From an uncultured Flavobacteriales bacterium (GTDB taxonomy: Bacteria > Bacteroidota > Bacteroidia > Flavobacteriales > Crocinitomicaceae): 64,000 nt of DNA. How positions within the stretch are numbered: position 1 is the first letter of the stretch; the number at the start of each line of letters is the position of its first letter. The stretch is from assembly GCA_946480085.1 (NCBI GenBank), contig CAMLHZ010000001.1:682001-746000 (forward strand), given 5' to 3'. Made by a program: the position numbers and the translations under genes. Positions 1 through 8,402 of this stretch are shown here, piece by piece. A model generated the notes under the pieces. It did no database searches. It was not told the DNA's origin and saw nothing but the letters and a program-made list of their open reading frames with translations.

Positions 1-107
1 AGAACAATACAATACCAAAAATGCTCATGTCGTTTGTTTTGTGGAGGTAAAAGTAATATTAAAATTGAATTTCAAATCAGATTCAGCGAATTTTCTTGCT
101 AAAAATA

Positions 108-1769
108 TCAGAGTTTCAAAATGTTTTTAACGCGATTTAGAAGATTATCACTCGGAAAATCTTGAACGCCAAATCCATATCTGAAATGATCACAGATTCC
201 GATGATGTCTCTGATCTCTTTTTCTTCATTTTTATTTCCACTTCCAAACTCAGATAAAACACGTTCTCTACTCGTATTTTGAAGTCCAAATCGTTTCTCA
301 AGAATTTGAATAATTGCTTTCGGAAGATTGATGCTAATGTTATTAGCATCAGTTGGATTCTTCATTACTTCTTCCCAAAAATCGGTATTAGCCATTTGTT
401 CCTGCTTTTCTACCATTCGCTCTTTTGCCAATGCAACGTCGTGTTCGTGTTTCGAACGTTTACGACGAACCATTAGGAAAAGGAAGAAAAGTGCGCATGT
501 GGCTCCCGGAACTGCAATTCCCAGAATTAATGGCATACTTGATTTGTCTTGTGATTTTCCTTCTTTCGCTTCTGCTTGCACAAGGACTTCTTTTGTGTTT
601 TTTGAAGCTGAATCAACTTTGTCTTTTCGCAAAGAGGTTTTCTCCTTGCCCAATAGAATCGTAAATGGTTCTGTACTCAGCGTAATGTATTTCTCTTTTT
701 GCGGATCGAAAAATGACATGGATGGAGCATCGAAATGAAGTTCACCTTCTTGCAATACCTGAATGTTGTAAATGAAAGTGATTGATCCGGCTACACCAGA
801 TTCAGTATAATCGTAATTCTCTTCTTTCTGAGCATCGCCATATAGCTTACAGCCATTAGGGATTTTAATTTTTGGTTCCTGAATATTGTGAATGTTTCCA
901 ATACCACTTACAATAAGTTTCACCTGGAAAACATCACCGGCTTTCAGCTTGCTGATATCACTGATTTCTTGCGACATATCGAAATCACCAACTGCGCCAA
1001 TGAAATCTGATGGAGCTCCTTTTGGAAGCGGTTTTACATTCAAGGTTAGACCAGTAGATTTAAATTGAATGGTCTTGTCGAAAATGTTTCCGTGACACAG
1101 CAAAGCCATTTCGAAAGGTTTCACTCTACATTTTCCGGTTGAAATTGGAATAAGAAGTTGTTTTCCGTATTCGAAAGTTTGTACTTTTTTACCATTCAGT
1201 TTTGTTTCTTCAACCAATTCTCTTGAATAATTGAAAGGATGTTCTTCGGCATTTTTATCGCACTTATATGGTGCATAACCGTCAACATTTAGAATAGGGT
1301 AGCGTGAAACCACACGGGCATTCAGCATTACACATTCTCCCTCGTAGACGGAAGTTTTCTTTGCTTCTATGAAGCCGAAAACAGGATCTTTTGATTTTAT
1401 GGCAATGTTAGATGCCTTTGATTCGTCAATAGTAAGTGTAATCTTATTTGACTTATAAGGTTTCCCTTTATAGCTTACCGTTGCGCAGAAACTGTATGTT
1501 CCGGCTTTGTTGAACGATCCGCTTTGTTGTGTAATGTAATAGGTTTTGATTTTTCCGGAAGCTTCCATTTCCTGACTAACCTGGTGAAGAACATCGTAAT
1601 CAACTTCAAATTCTACCGGAAAATCAATATTGATAGTTCCCTGAACATTTGTTGAAATGCGGAATACAATGTTCTCATCCGGCGCAGCTTCGTTTGTGCT
1701 GCACGACAATCCAACAATTGGTTTCTGTCCGAAACAATAAATTCCCAGACAGCTAAATAAAATCAGCAT
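108..1769 (-). CDS. batD: BatD-family oxygen tolerance membrane protein
   Basis: Last visible gene of the moxR/bat operon. A signal peptide is followed by a long periplasmic beta-rich region, one membrane helix at about residues 413-433, and a charged cytoplasmic tail of about 120 residues. The short FIGAVGDF stretch is typical of BatD. Bat proteins form an envelope complex linked to aerotolerance and stress survival in Bacteroidota; the molecular activity of BatD is not known. I chose the ATG at 1769 because it begins directly at the hydrophobic MLILFSCLG segment and lies 13 nt after the batC stop; the longer reading adds a charged 18-residue leader inside batC. No batE follows in the 107 bases left of the stop, so it may lie outside the window. 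Confidence 0.88.
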   Translation of the reverse strand: MLILFSCLGIYCFGQKPIVGLSCSTNEAAPDENIVFRISTNVQGTINIDFPVEFEVDYDVLHQVSQEMEASGKIKTYYITQQSGSFNKAGTYSFCATVSYKGKPYKSNKITLTIDESKASNIAIKSKDPVFGFIEAKKTSVYEGECVMLNARVVSRYPILNVDGYAPYKCDKNAEEHPFNYSRELVEETKLNGKKVQTFEYGKQLLIPISTGKCRVKPFEMALLCHGNIFDKTIQFKSTGLTLNVKPLPKGAPSDFIGAVGDFDMSQEISDISKLKAGDVFQVKLIVSGIGNIHNIQEPKIKIPNGCKLYGDAQKEENYDYTESGVAGSITFIYNIQVLQEGELHFDAPSMSFFDPQKEKYITLSTEPFTILLGKEKTSLRKDKVDSASKNTKEVLVQAEAKEGKSQDKSSMPLILGIAVPGATCALFFLFLMVRRKRSKHEHDVALAKERMVEKQEQMANTDFWEEVMKNPTDANNISINLPKAIIQILEKRFGLQNTSRERVLSEFGSGNKNEEKEIRDIIGICDHFRYGFGVQDFPSDNLLNRVKNILKL

Positions 1770-1782
1770 TAGTAGCTCTTGA

Positions 1783-2514
1783 CTACCAATCCTTCTCTGC
1801 GCTCTTGTTCTGTGAAGTACCATTGTTACCGTTCATTCTTCTTCTCGCTTCAGCTTCTTGTTTCATTAACTCATCCAAGCGACGTTCTGTTTGTTTGTCT
1901 TGTAGATTTCCTTGTCCCGGTTTTCCATTTTTGGAATCTCCCGGTTGTGGATCTCCGTTATTATTTGAATTACTTTGTTGATTCCCCTGCTGTTGTCCTT
2001 GACCCTGCTGTTGCTGATTTCCTTGTCCGCCACCCTGTTGCTGGTTGTTACCATCTCCAGAGTTTTCCTCGCTCTCTTTTTGTTTTCTCTTACGCTTGGC
2101 TTCCATAAGAAGTTGTCGCGCTTTTTCATTACTCGGGTTTTCACGAAGTGCTTCTTTGAAACTTTCTTCGGCACCTTTGTAATCTTCATTGCCTAAACTA
2201 GAAATTCCTGAATCTGTTTGGTGAGTAGATCTCGCTTTAGAAGATTTGGAATTCGCGGAAAGATTGTCGAAACATCTTTTTGCAGTTTTAAAATCACCTG
2301 CTTTATAAGCTGTTTGACCCATCTCTTGTGACAAATCTAAGTCTTTTGGCTTGATACGTTCGGTGCTTTTATAATACTTTAACGCTTTGCTGTATTCGCC
2401 TTTATTGCTTGCGTTTCGGGCAGCATTCAACGAGTCCACATAATTCTGAGAATAAATCGAATTAGCGGCTCCACTAACCAATACAATAACCAGGAGTAAT
2501 AATTTCATTCTCAT
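1783..2514 (-). CDS. batC: BatC-like TPR protein with Q/G/N-rich tail
   Basis: A signal peptide (MRMKLLLLVIVLVSG) is followed by tetratricopeptide repeats over about residues 25-130 (NKGEYSKALKYYKSTERIKP, GNEDYKGAEESFKEALRENP), then a low-complexity Gln/Gly/Asn-rich stretch and a charged end. TPR proteins in this operon position are called BatC and probably scaffold BatA/BatB. The start is fixed by an ATGA overlap with the batB stop at 2511-2514, which implies translational coupling. The longer upstream reading would lie inside batB and lack a signal peptide. The Q/G/N tail is unusually long for a BatC and its role is unknown. Confidence 0.85.
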   Translation of the reverse strand: MRMKLLLLVIVLVSGAANSIYSQNYVDSLNAARNASNKGEYSKALKYYKSTERIKPKDLDLSQEMGQTAYKAGDFKTAKRCFDNLSANSKSSKARSTHQTDSGISSLGNEDYKGAEESFKEALRENPSNEKARQLLMEAKRKRKQKESEENSGDGNNQQQGGGQGNQQQQGQGQQQGNQQSNSNNNGDPQPGDSKNGKPGQGNLQDKQTERRLDELMKQEAEARRRMNGNNGTSQNKSAEKDW

Positions 2515-3632
2515 TGTTTGCGATTTACGATTTGTGGAAGAAATAGATACAATATGAAGCAGGAAATTGTCATCCAAAGCGGAATGGTGTAGTAATTCAC
2601 CTTCACTTCAATTGTAGTTTGTTTAACTGTTTTCGACTTGGAATTCTTGAACATGTCGACCAGATTTCTGACATCCGGATAAGCGCTGGAGGAAATAATG
2701 GCATTTCCGCCACTTCTGCTGGCCATCCGCTTAATTTCACTTTCATTCAAATGTGAGTAAACGGTTGATCCATGATATTTCTTATTCCCAAGTTCAGGAT
2801 ATTCAGGATCTACAGGAACTGGGCCTCCGCTGGAAGTTCCAAGCCCAAGGAAAGTAAATCCGATTTTTTTGCTTTTGAGCTCACTGAGGTTTTCTGCCCA
2901 GGTTTCTTCATGATCTTCACCATCCGTAATTACCAAAAGGTGTCTTCCTGCATCTTCGTCTTTAAATTGATCAACAGCCAATTCATATGCAGCGCCAATA
3001 TTGGTTCCCTGATCCAAAACCAGATTGGAAGAAATATCCGGGACGAAAATTTTTGCAGCTCCAATATCAGTTGTAAGCGGAAGCTGTGTGAATGCAGAAT
3101 TTGCGAAAACAATAATTCCCAAACGTTCACCCTGCAATCCGTTCACCAATTCTCCAATGGTGTTTTTCGCAGCTTCAAGTCGTGTTGCTCCACCCGACAT
3201 ATCCGCGGTATTCATAGAATTGGAAACATCTAAACAAACAATAATATCCAGCATTCGTTTGCTCCCTTTCGCGTTTTTTGTTCCTTTCACGGGCTGTGCC
3301 AGAGCTAAAACAGAGAAGAAGAATACGCCACGCAGCAGGAAGTAATGCAGAAATGCGCGTGTTGCATTGAATTTTATGGAAAGAACAGACGTTTTGGTTT
3401 TGTTGCTGTAAAGTGCGGCCAATTTCGATTTGTAAGTCCAATGCCAAATACTGATTCCAAGAAGAATAGGGAGGGTGATGAACATCCAAAAATACTCCGG
3501 ATGCAACCAGGTATAATCGTCAAGGAAAACACCCCATGGATTAAACACGAATAGGAAAATTGACCAAAGTAAAACTTCGGTAATGCCTGTGATAATCAGA
3601 ATTTGATGATATGTAGACTTGTTATTAATCAT
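2511..3632 (-). CDS. batB: BatB, vWA-domain membrane protein
   Basis: Von Willebrand factor A domain protein of about 373 residues. Two N-terminal membrane helices are followed by a third near residue 95, a vWA domain with the MIDAS motif (CLDVSNSMN, DxSxS), and a C-terminal membrane helix (LWMTISCFILYLFL). The vWA domain probably binds a partner through a divalent metal and faces the periplasm together with BatA. The ATG at 3632 overlaps the end of batA by 8 nt; a TTG one codon upstream is less likely. It ends in the ATGA junction with batC. The vWA fold, membrane layout and gene order agree, so the call is firm. Confidence 0.9.
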   Translation of the reverse strand: MINNKSTYHQILIITGITEVLLWSIFLFVFNPWGVFLDDYTWLHPEYFWMFITLPILLGISIWHWTYKSKLAALYSNKTKTSVLSIKFNATRAFLHYFLLRGVFFFSVLALAQPVKGTKNAKGSKRMLDIIVCLDVSNSMNTADMSGGATRLEAAKNTIGELVNGLQGERLGIIVFANSAFTQLPLTTDIGAAKIFVPDISSNLVLDQGTNIGAAYELAVDQFKDEDAGRHLLVITDGEDHEETWAENLSELKSKKIGFTFLGLGTSSGGPVPVDPEYPELGNKKYHGSTVYSHLNESEIKRMASRSGGNAIISSSAYPDVRNLVDMFKNSKSKTVKQTTIEVKVNYYTIPLWMTISCFILYLFLPQIVNRKQ

Positions 3633-4626
3633 CAAGTTTAAATTTCCAATGTTGAATACTCCAGGCCGCTATGGAAAATAGAATTCCCCAGAAGAAGAAT
3701 GGAAAAAGGGTAAGTGGAGGCTGTGCTCCCATATAATCCGTTTCAATTTTTCTTTTTTCCAGTTGATCGATTTCTTTGTAAACCTCACTTAAACTTTCGG
3801 TATCAGTTGCTCTAAAATATTTCCCTCCGGTTCTGTCGGCAATTGCTTTTAAGGTCACTTCATCAATTTCTACCTCCATGTATTGACCAAATGGTCCTGA
3901 GCCGCCATTTGAGCCTGCTCCAATTGTATATACTCTGCAATTCTTGTTTTTAGCAAGTTGCGCGGCTTCCATTGGTTCAATTGTTCCGGAGTTATTCATT
4001 CCGTCTGTAAGAAGAATAATTACTTTGGATTTTAAGCTATCACTTCTCAAGCGTGTAACGGCAACTCCCAATCCCATTCCAATTGCTGTTCCCGGTGCAA
4101 CTCTGTCGGGTTGAATATCTGTAATTTGTTGTTTTAAAGCTTCATAATCTATGGTTGCAGGACAAGCTGAATAGGCTTCACCTTCAAAAACCACTAAACC
4201 AACTCTATCGCCTTTTCTGGAGTCAACAAATTCCTTTGCTACTTTTTTGGTTGCTTCCAAACGATTGGGAAGTAAGTCTTCGGCGAGCATGGAACCCGAT
4301 GCATCGATAGCAAGAATGATGTCGATTCCGTTTTTGTAATCAATTTTTGGCGGATCGAATTCAGGATGATACGGCTTAGCCGTCAGCGACACAAAGCAAA
4401 GTAATCCTAAGCCGTACAATACCGCAATGATCCATCTGAAAACAACAACGTTTCCACCTTTAATGCTTAATTGTTCTGTGTCTGAACCTGTAAATTTCAG
4501 TTGTCCAATGTCCTTACGGTGCAAATAATCCCAAAGAAAAATGAGCACAGGAACTCCAATCAACAAGTATAACATGTTGGGCGCGTAGTAGGAATAATTC
4601 CAAAAATCTATGTCGAACGCACTCAT
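3625..4626 (-). CDS. batA: BatA, vWA-domain membrane protein
   Basis: A 333-residue vWA protein with an N-terminal membrane helix (MLYLLIGVPVLIFLWDYL), a second helix near residue 65, the MIDAS motif AIDASGSM, and a C-terminal helix (LFPFFFWGILFSIAAWS). It is paralogous to the adjacent BatB, as in other Bacteroidota bat operons, and the two are thought to form a complex. The start ATG sits in an ATGA overlap with the stop of the preceding gene (4623-4626), and the stop overlaps the start of batB. Such continuous overlaps suggest one polycistronic message with coupled translation and fixed protein ratios. Confidence 0.9.
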   Translation of the reverse strand: MSAFDIDFWNYSYYAPNMLYLLIGVPVLIFLWDYLHRKDIGQLKFTGSDTEQLSIKGGNVVVFRWIIAVLYGLGLLCFVSLTAKPYHPEFDPPKIDYKNGIDIILAIDASGSMLAEDLLPNRLEATKKVAKEFVDSRKGDRVGLVVFEGEAYSACPATIDYEALKQQITDIQPDRVAPGTAIGMGLGVAVTRLRSDSLKSKVIILLTDGMNNSGTIEPMEAAQLAKNKNCRVYTIGAGSNGGSGPFGQYMEVEIDEVTLKAIADRTGGKYFRATDTESLSEVYKEIDQLEKRKIETDYMGAQPPLTLFPFFFWGILFSIAAWSIQHWKFKLDD

Positions 4627-5552
4627 TGTTTTGGTATGTCTAATGGACTAAGTTCAATAATCAATTCTTCCAGTTGTTTCAGGTTTAAAAGAATGGTATC
4701 CGCAATTGGAATGTTCTTTCCAAACTTTGAAAAGTCTGAAGCCAGCAATAAATTTTTAATTCTTTTGATAATATGTGATTCAACTTCAAGGCTTTTTAGC
4801 TGATGTTCTGTCAACGCGGTTGTTTTCCCTTTAAAGTTCATTTTATACTTCTGCGTTAAGAATTCTTTCAGAATTCGACTGAACTCTACGTAGTGCTTCT
4901 CAATTTGTCCGTTTTCCCAAAGTGCCTTCTTTTCAAGCGCATGAAGTTTTTGCAGGGTTTTGGTTTTTAACGTTTCAGAATTATTCAAGCGGGTTCTATT
5001 GCGCTTGTTCCAAAGTATAAGCGTAATCAGCAGAATGATCAAAAGTGCAATCGAAATGCCGTAAGTTTTAAGCCACGCCAGTGGATTTGACATTTCTTCG
5101 ACCTTAATTTCTGAAATGTTGGTGTCAACAATTTTCTTCTTGAACGTAACGCTGAGCTCAGGAATATCAACAGAGATAGAAGTGTCTTTCGACTTCCAGT
5201 TCTTTGAATAAAAGTCTAAGAGTTGGTTGGGTAGTTTGAAGTTGGCTGTATCCCAAACAAGAACTTGGCAAATGATTTCCGTTTGGCGTTTTTTCCGGTC
5301 GAATTTCTTTGATGTTCCCGTAACTTCAATTTCACCTTCGGGACGATAAAGAGTTTCATCGGTTTGACGAATATTGATCTTATCACTGGAAACCAGTTTT
5401 ACCCATTTAATTTCTTCTTTACTATCTGTGATTACGATTCGTAAAACGGCAGGTTCACCAACTAAAACAGAATCCTTTTCCCAGAAAGCTCTTGCTTTTT
5501 GTGCGCTGGTCGTAAAGGCCACAAAAGTGAATATGACAAGTAGAAATCTCAC
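4623..5552 (-). CDS. Bat-operon membrane protein of unknown function
   Basis: A 309-residue protein with a signal peptide (MRFLLVIFTFVAFTTSAQ), a beta-rich periplasmic domain of about 140 residues, one membrane helix near residues 166-185 (ISIALLIILLITLILW) and a cytoplasmic helical tail. A protein of this layout commonly lies between the DUF58 gene and batA in Bacteroidota; it resembles a short BatD or a DUF4381-like protein, but I cannot assign an activity. The start codon is GTG, placed in a GTGA overlap with the DUF58 stop (5549-5552); no in-frame ATG precedes the hydrophobic segment. The weaker start may set a lower protein level than the flanking vWA genes. Confidence 0.8.
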   Translation of the reverse strand: MRFLLVIFTFVAFTTSAQKARAFWEKDSVLVGEPAVLRIVITDSKEEIKWVKLVSSDKINIRQTDETLYRPEGEIEVTGTSKKFDRKKRQTEIICQVLVWDTANFKLPNQLLDFYSKNWKSKDTSISVDIPELSVTFKKKIVDTNISEIKVEEMSNPLAWLKTYGISIALLIILLITLILWNKRNRTRLNNSETLKTKTLQKLHALEKKALWENGQIEKHYVEFSRILKEFLTQKYKMNFKGKTTALTEHQLKSLEVESHIIKRIKNLLLASDFSKFGKNIPIADTILLNLKQLEELIIELSPLDIPKQ

Positions 5553-6418
5553 TTTCTTTTTCTGAAGAGATTTACCAGTTCATGATAGTAATCTTGTTCT
5601 GTACTGAGAAGAAGAAGATCTAACTGCACTGACTTGAATAATTCTGAAACCTGAGCAAGTTTCTTTTTATGAAATTCCTGAATATTCTCTCTTGCGCCTC
5701 TTGATGAAGTGTCGAGCCAGGAAGTAGATTGTGTTTCTGTATTGTACCAGCGAACAAATCCAACACTTGGAACGTTAATTTCACCTGGGTCTGAAAGCTG
5801 AATTCCAATTACGTCATGTTTCTTGCGAATCTGCTGCAAGCTTGTTTGCAATGTTGCAGGATCAGGAAAATCGCTTAAAAGAAAGCAGATACTTCTTTGT
5901 TTGTGAAGATTCAGGAGCAATCGAATTCCTGCTGAAAGATCTGTTTTCTTACCTTTTGGCTCCAACTTTAATAGACGTCGAACAATGGTATGAACGTGTT
6001 CCACACCTTTCTTTGGCGGAATGTAATCTTCTACCTGATCTGAAACGAAAACAGCACCTACTTTATCGCCGTTGAAAGCTGCAGAAAATCCCAAAGTTGC
6101 CATCAGTTCAATGGCCAATGTCACTTTCGAGTTTTCGTTCATTCCGAAGTACATGGATCCTGAAACATCAATCACCAAAAAAATGGATAAATCACGTTCT
6201 TCTTCGAATACTTTTACGTGCGGTGCTCTTGTTCGTGCGGTTACGTTCCAGTCGATGGTTCTAATCTCATCTCCGTATTGGTAAGCACGAACTTCACTAA
6301 ACGACATTCCTCTTCCTTTAAACGCGCTTTGGTATTGTCCGGCGAAAACATTCTTTGCCAAACCACGCATTTTAAGTTCAATTTTTCGAACCTTTTTGAG
6401 GATGTCGCTGTGGTCCAT
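5549..6418 (-). CDS. DUF58 protein with vWA-like fold
   Basis: A soluble 289-residue protein. The family signature is plain: GRGMSFSEVRAYQYGDEIR and then IDWNVTARTRAPHVKVFEEE. A degenerate vWA region follows (LVIDVSGSM, retaining DxSxS). DUF58 proteins are constant partners of MoxR ATPases and are thought to be acted on by them or to link them to the Bat membrane proteins. It lies 8 nt downstream of moxR and ends in a GTGA overlap with the next gene. No membrane segment or signal peptide is present, so it is cytoplasmic. The family assignment is secure; the biochemical role is not established. Confidence 0.9.
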   Translation of the reverse strand: MDHSDILKKVRKIELKMRGLAKNVFAGQYQSAFKGRGMSFSEVRAYQYGDEIRTIDWNVTARTRAPHVKVFEEERDLSIFLVIDVSGSMYFGMNENSKVTLAIELMATLGFSAAFNGDKVGAVFVSDQVEDYIPPKKGVEHVHTIVRRLLKLEPKGKKTDLSAGIRLLLNLHKQRSICFLLSDFPDPATLQTSLQQIRKKHDVIGIQLSDPGEINVPSVGFVRWYNTETQSTSWLDTSSRGARENIQEFHKKKLAQVSELFKSVQLDLLLLSTEQDYYHELVNLFRKRK

Positions 6419-6426
6419 TTTAGTTA

Positions 6427-7440
6427 TTATGGAACTTCAACGCGTTGAAGCAATTGGTCAACAATCTGATCACTTTTTACACCGTCAGCTTCGGCTTCAT
6501 ATGTTAAGCCAATTCTGTGACGAAGGACATCCGAAGCGATAGTTCTAACATCATCAGGAATAACGAACGCTCTGTTTTCAAGGAATGCATTTGCTTTAGC
6601 GGCTAATGCAAGATTGATACTTGCGCGAGGTGATGCTCCAAACGAAATGTATTTTGTCAATTGAGCCAAGCCAGCTTCCTGAGGGAAACGTGTAGCATGA
6701 ACAATTGAAATGATATATCGCTCAATCTTTTCGTCGATGTAGATGGATTTCACCAATTTACGTGCGTTCAAAATCTTTTCTGAATCAATTACAGCAGAAA
6801 CTTTGGACAAACCTTCAGCACGAACGTTCGATCTTAAGATCAGTTGTTCTTCCTGCTTGGAAGGATAGCCCAAAACCACTTTGAAAAGGAAGCGGTCAAC
6901 CTGAGCTTCGGGAAGCGGATACGTTCCTTCTTGTTCGATTGGATTCTGTGTTGCTAATACCAAAAACGGTTTTGGGAGCAAATGTGTATCGTCTCCAATG
7001 GTAACCTGACGTTCCTGCATGGCTTCCAGTAAAGCGGATTGCACTTTTGCAGGCGCACGGTTAATCTCATCTGCCAATACGAAATTGGCGAAGATTGGTC
7101 CTTTTTTTACAGCGAATTGTCCGGAGTTTTGCTGATAGATCAACGTTCCGGTAACATCTGCCGGAAGTAAATCCGGAGTGAATTGCACACGCGAAAAATC
7201 TCCGGTTACAGCATCCGACAATGTTCGGATTGCCAATGTTTTTGCTAATCCGGGCACACCTTCCAACAGAACGTGACCGTCGGCTAAAAGGGCTAAAACA
7301 AGGGCTCTAACCATTCTATCCTGACCAACAATTACTTTTCCAATTTCGGAACGTAAGTCATCAAAGGATTTTGCTTCTAGTGCGATTTTTTGTGCCAGTT
7401 CTTGAAGTTGATCAGACGGGCTAAGTGGAGCTGTATCCAT
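6427..7440 (-). CDS. moxR: MoxR-family AAA+ ATPase
   Basis: First gene of the bat operon. This 337-residue AAA+ protein has Walker A at residues 61-68 (GVPGLAKT), Walker B with D124-E125 (VLADEINRAP) and a sensor-1 region around ATQNPIEQEGTYPLPEAQVD. MoxR ATPases act as chaperones that load metal or reshape vWA partners, which fits the three vWA-type genes downstream. The ATG at 7440 is preceded on the minus strand by CATCTTTG about 20 nt upstream, close to the Bacteroidota -7 consensus and a possible promoter. No other operon promoter was seen further down, so moxR probably heads the whole transcript. Confidence 0.95.
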   Translation of the reverse strand: MDTAPLSPSDQLQELAQKIALEAKSFDDLRSEIGKVIVGQDRMVRALVLALLADGHVLLEGVPGLAKTLAIRTLSDAVTGDFSRVQFTPDLLPADVTGTLIYQQNSGQFAVKKGPIFANFVLADEINRAPAKVQSALLEAMQERQVTIGDDTHLLPKPFLVLATQNPIEQEGTYPLPEAQVDRFLFKVVLGYPSKQEEQLILRSNVRAEGLSKVSAVIDSEKILNARKLVKSIYIDEKIERYIISIVHATRFPQEAGLAQLTKYISFGASPRASINLALAAKANAFLENRAFVIPDDVRTIASDVLRHRIGLTYEAEADGVKSDQIVDQLLQRVEVP

Positions 7441-7575
7441 AATTAGTTTTGCATGAACAACAAAGATGAAAAAGAAAAGGAGCGTAGCACTTTAAGGCTT
7501 GTTAATTTATGTTAAACCCCTTGCGGTTATTGAGTTTTGAGAAATTCTATTAATGGATTTTGTTGCCGATTTGTT

Positions 7576-7851
7576 TTACCAGATTAATCCCGTTTTGATA
7601 ACGATAATTGAATAAATCATAATGCAAAACGTCCATAACGTGAAAATTAAAAAAGGTTTTAACGCCCACAACCGTGAATTTGTGCTTTTATTTAAATTTT
7701 CTTTTAAAACACGTTTGAATTCATCCACTGTTAAATCGTTGATCAAAGGTTGTTTGCTGTAAGCTTTGAAGAATAGGTACAAGAAGTGTATGAATGCGAC
7801 AATGATCGCAACTCCAATAAGGACTTTATGAATTTTATTAATTAGTTCCAC
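7576..7851 (-). CDS. Small two-helix membrane protein, unknown
   Basis: A 91-residue protein with two hydrophobic helices (VLIGVAIIVAFIHFLYLFF and LIFTLWTFCIMIYSIIVI) around a polar, lysine-rich loop of about 30 residues. The start is GTG; no ATG lies upstream in frame. It is transcribed in the same direction as the ankyrin gene upstream (29-nt gap) and moxR downstream (135-nt gap). I do not recognise the family. The length, clean membrane pattern and position in line with neighbours support a real gene, but it could be expressed at low level or be a local duplicate of some larger membrane protein. Confidence 0.6.
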   Translation of the reverse strand: MELINKIHKVLIGVAIIVAFIHFLYLFFKAYSKQPLINDLTVDEFKRVLKENLNKSTNSRLWALKPFLIFTLWTFCIMIYSIIVIKTGLIW

Positions 7852-7880
7852 TCTGATAGTTCAGGCATAGAATGATTTAG

Positions 7881-8402
7881 CTAATCGATTTTCACCAAGT
7901 CAGGAATGCTTTTGTTCTCTAAGGTCAATGCAAGGGAGTAAGCTGTTTGTCCATCCAGGTTTTTGATGGATTTATCCGCGCCCTTTTTTACCAGCGCATT
8001 GATAATCTCAATGTTCTGATTCATTACAGCATACATCAAAGCACTATTTCCGTCGGGACCTTGTGCATTCAAGGTTCCTTTCTTTTTGATCAGAAAAAGC
8101 GCCAATTCCGTATTGTTCTGATAGACAGCAGCCAACAATGGTGTTCCTTCAGCAGAGTTCGAATTTACTTCCGCACCCAGTTTTACGAGTGCTTTGGCTG
8201 CTTCGGTCTGTCCGCGGTAACATGCAATCATCAACGGATTAAATCCACCAGCATTTTTTGCATTCACCGTATCCTTATCAATCTTACTCAAAGCTTTGAT
8301 CTGATCGATATTTCCGGTTCTGGCAGCTTCAAAGATGTCTTGCGCCTTTGCAGAAACACCGTTCATCAGCAGAAAAAGAAAAACAACTGTTTTAATCGAC
8401 AT
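7881..8402 (-). CDS. Exported ankyrin-repeat protein
   Basis: A 173-residue protein beginning with a signal peptide (MSIKTVVFLFLLMNGVSAKA), followed by about four ankyrin repeats (GGFNPLMIACYRGQTEAAKA, EGTPLLAAVYQNNTELALF, DGNSALMYAVMNQNIEIINA, DGQTAYSLALTLENKS). Ankyrin repeats mediate protein binding; bacterial periplasmic ankyrin proteins are often linked to oxidative stress or catalase, but no such partner is adjacent. The ATG at 8402 overlaps the end of the upstream T9SS gene by 11 nt (stop 8392). I prefer it to the longer reading because the signal peptide begins there. Confidence 0.85.
   Translation of the reverse strand: MSIKTVVFLFLLMNGVSAKAQDIFEAARTGNIDQIKALSKIDKDTVNAKNAGGFNPLMIACYRGQTEAAKALVKLGAEVNSNSAEGTPLLAAVYQNNTELALFLIKKKGTLNAQGPDGNSALMYAVMNQNIEIINALVKKGADKSIKNLDGQTAYSLALTLENKSIPDLVKID

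Noticed and set aside
1..107. batE or another gene at the left edge
   Set aside because: The 107 bases show no convincing reading frame or signal; nothing can be supported.
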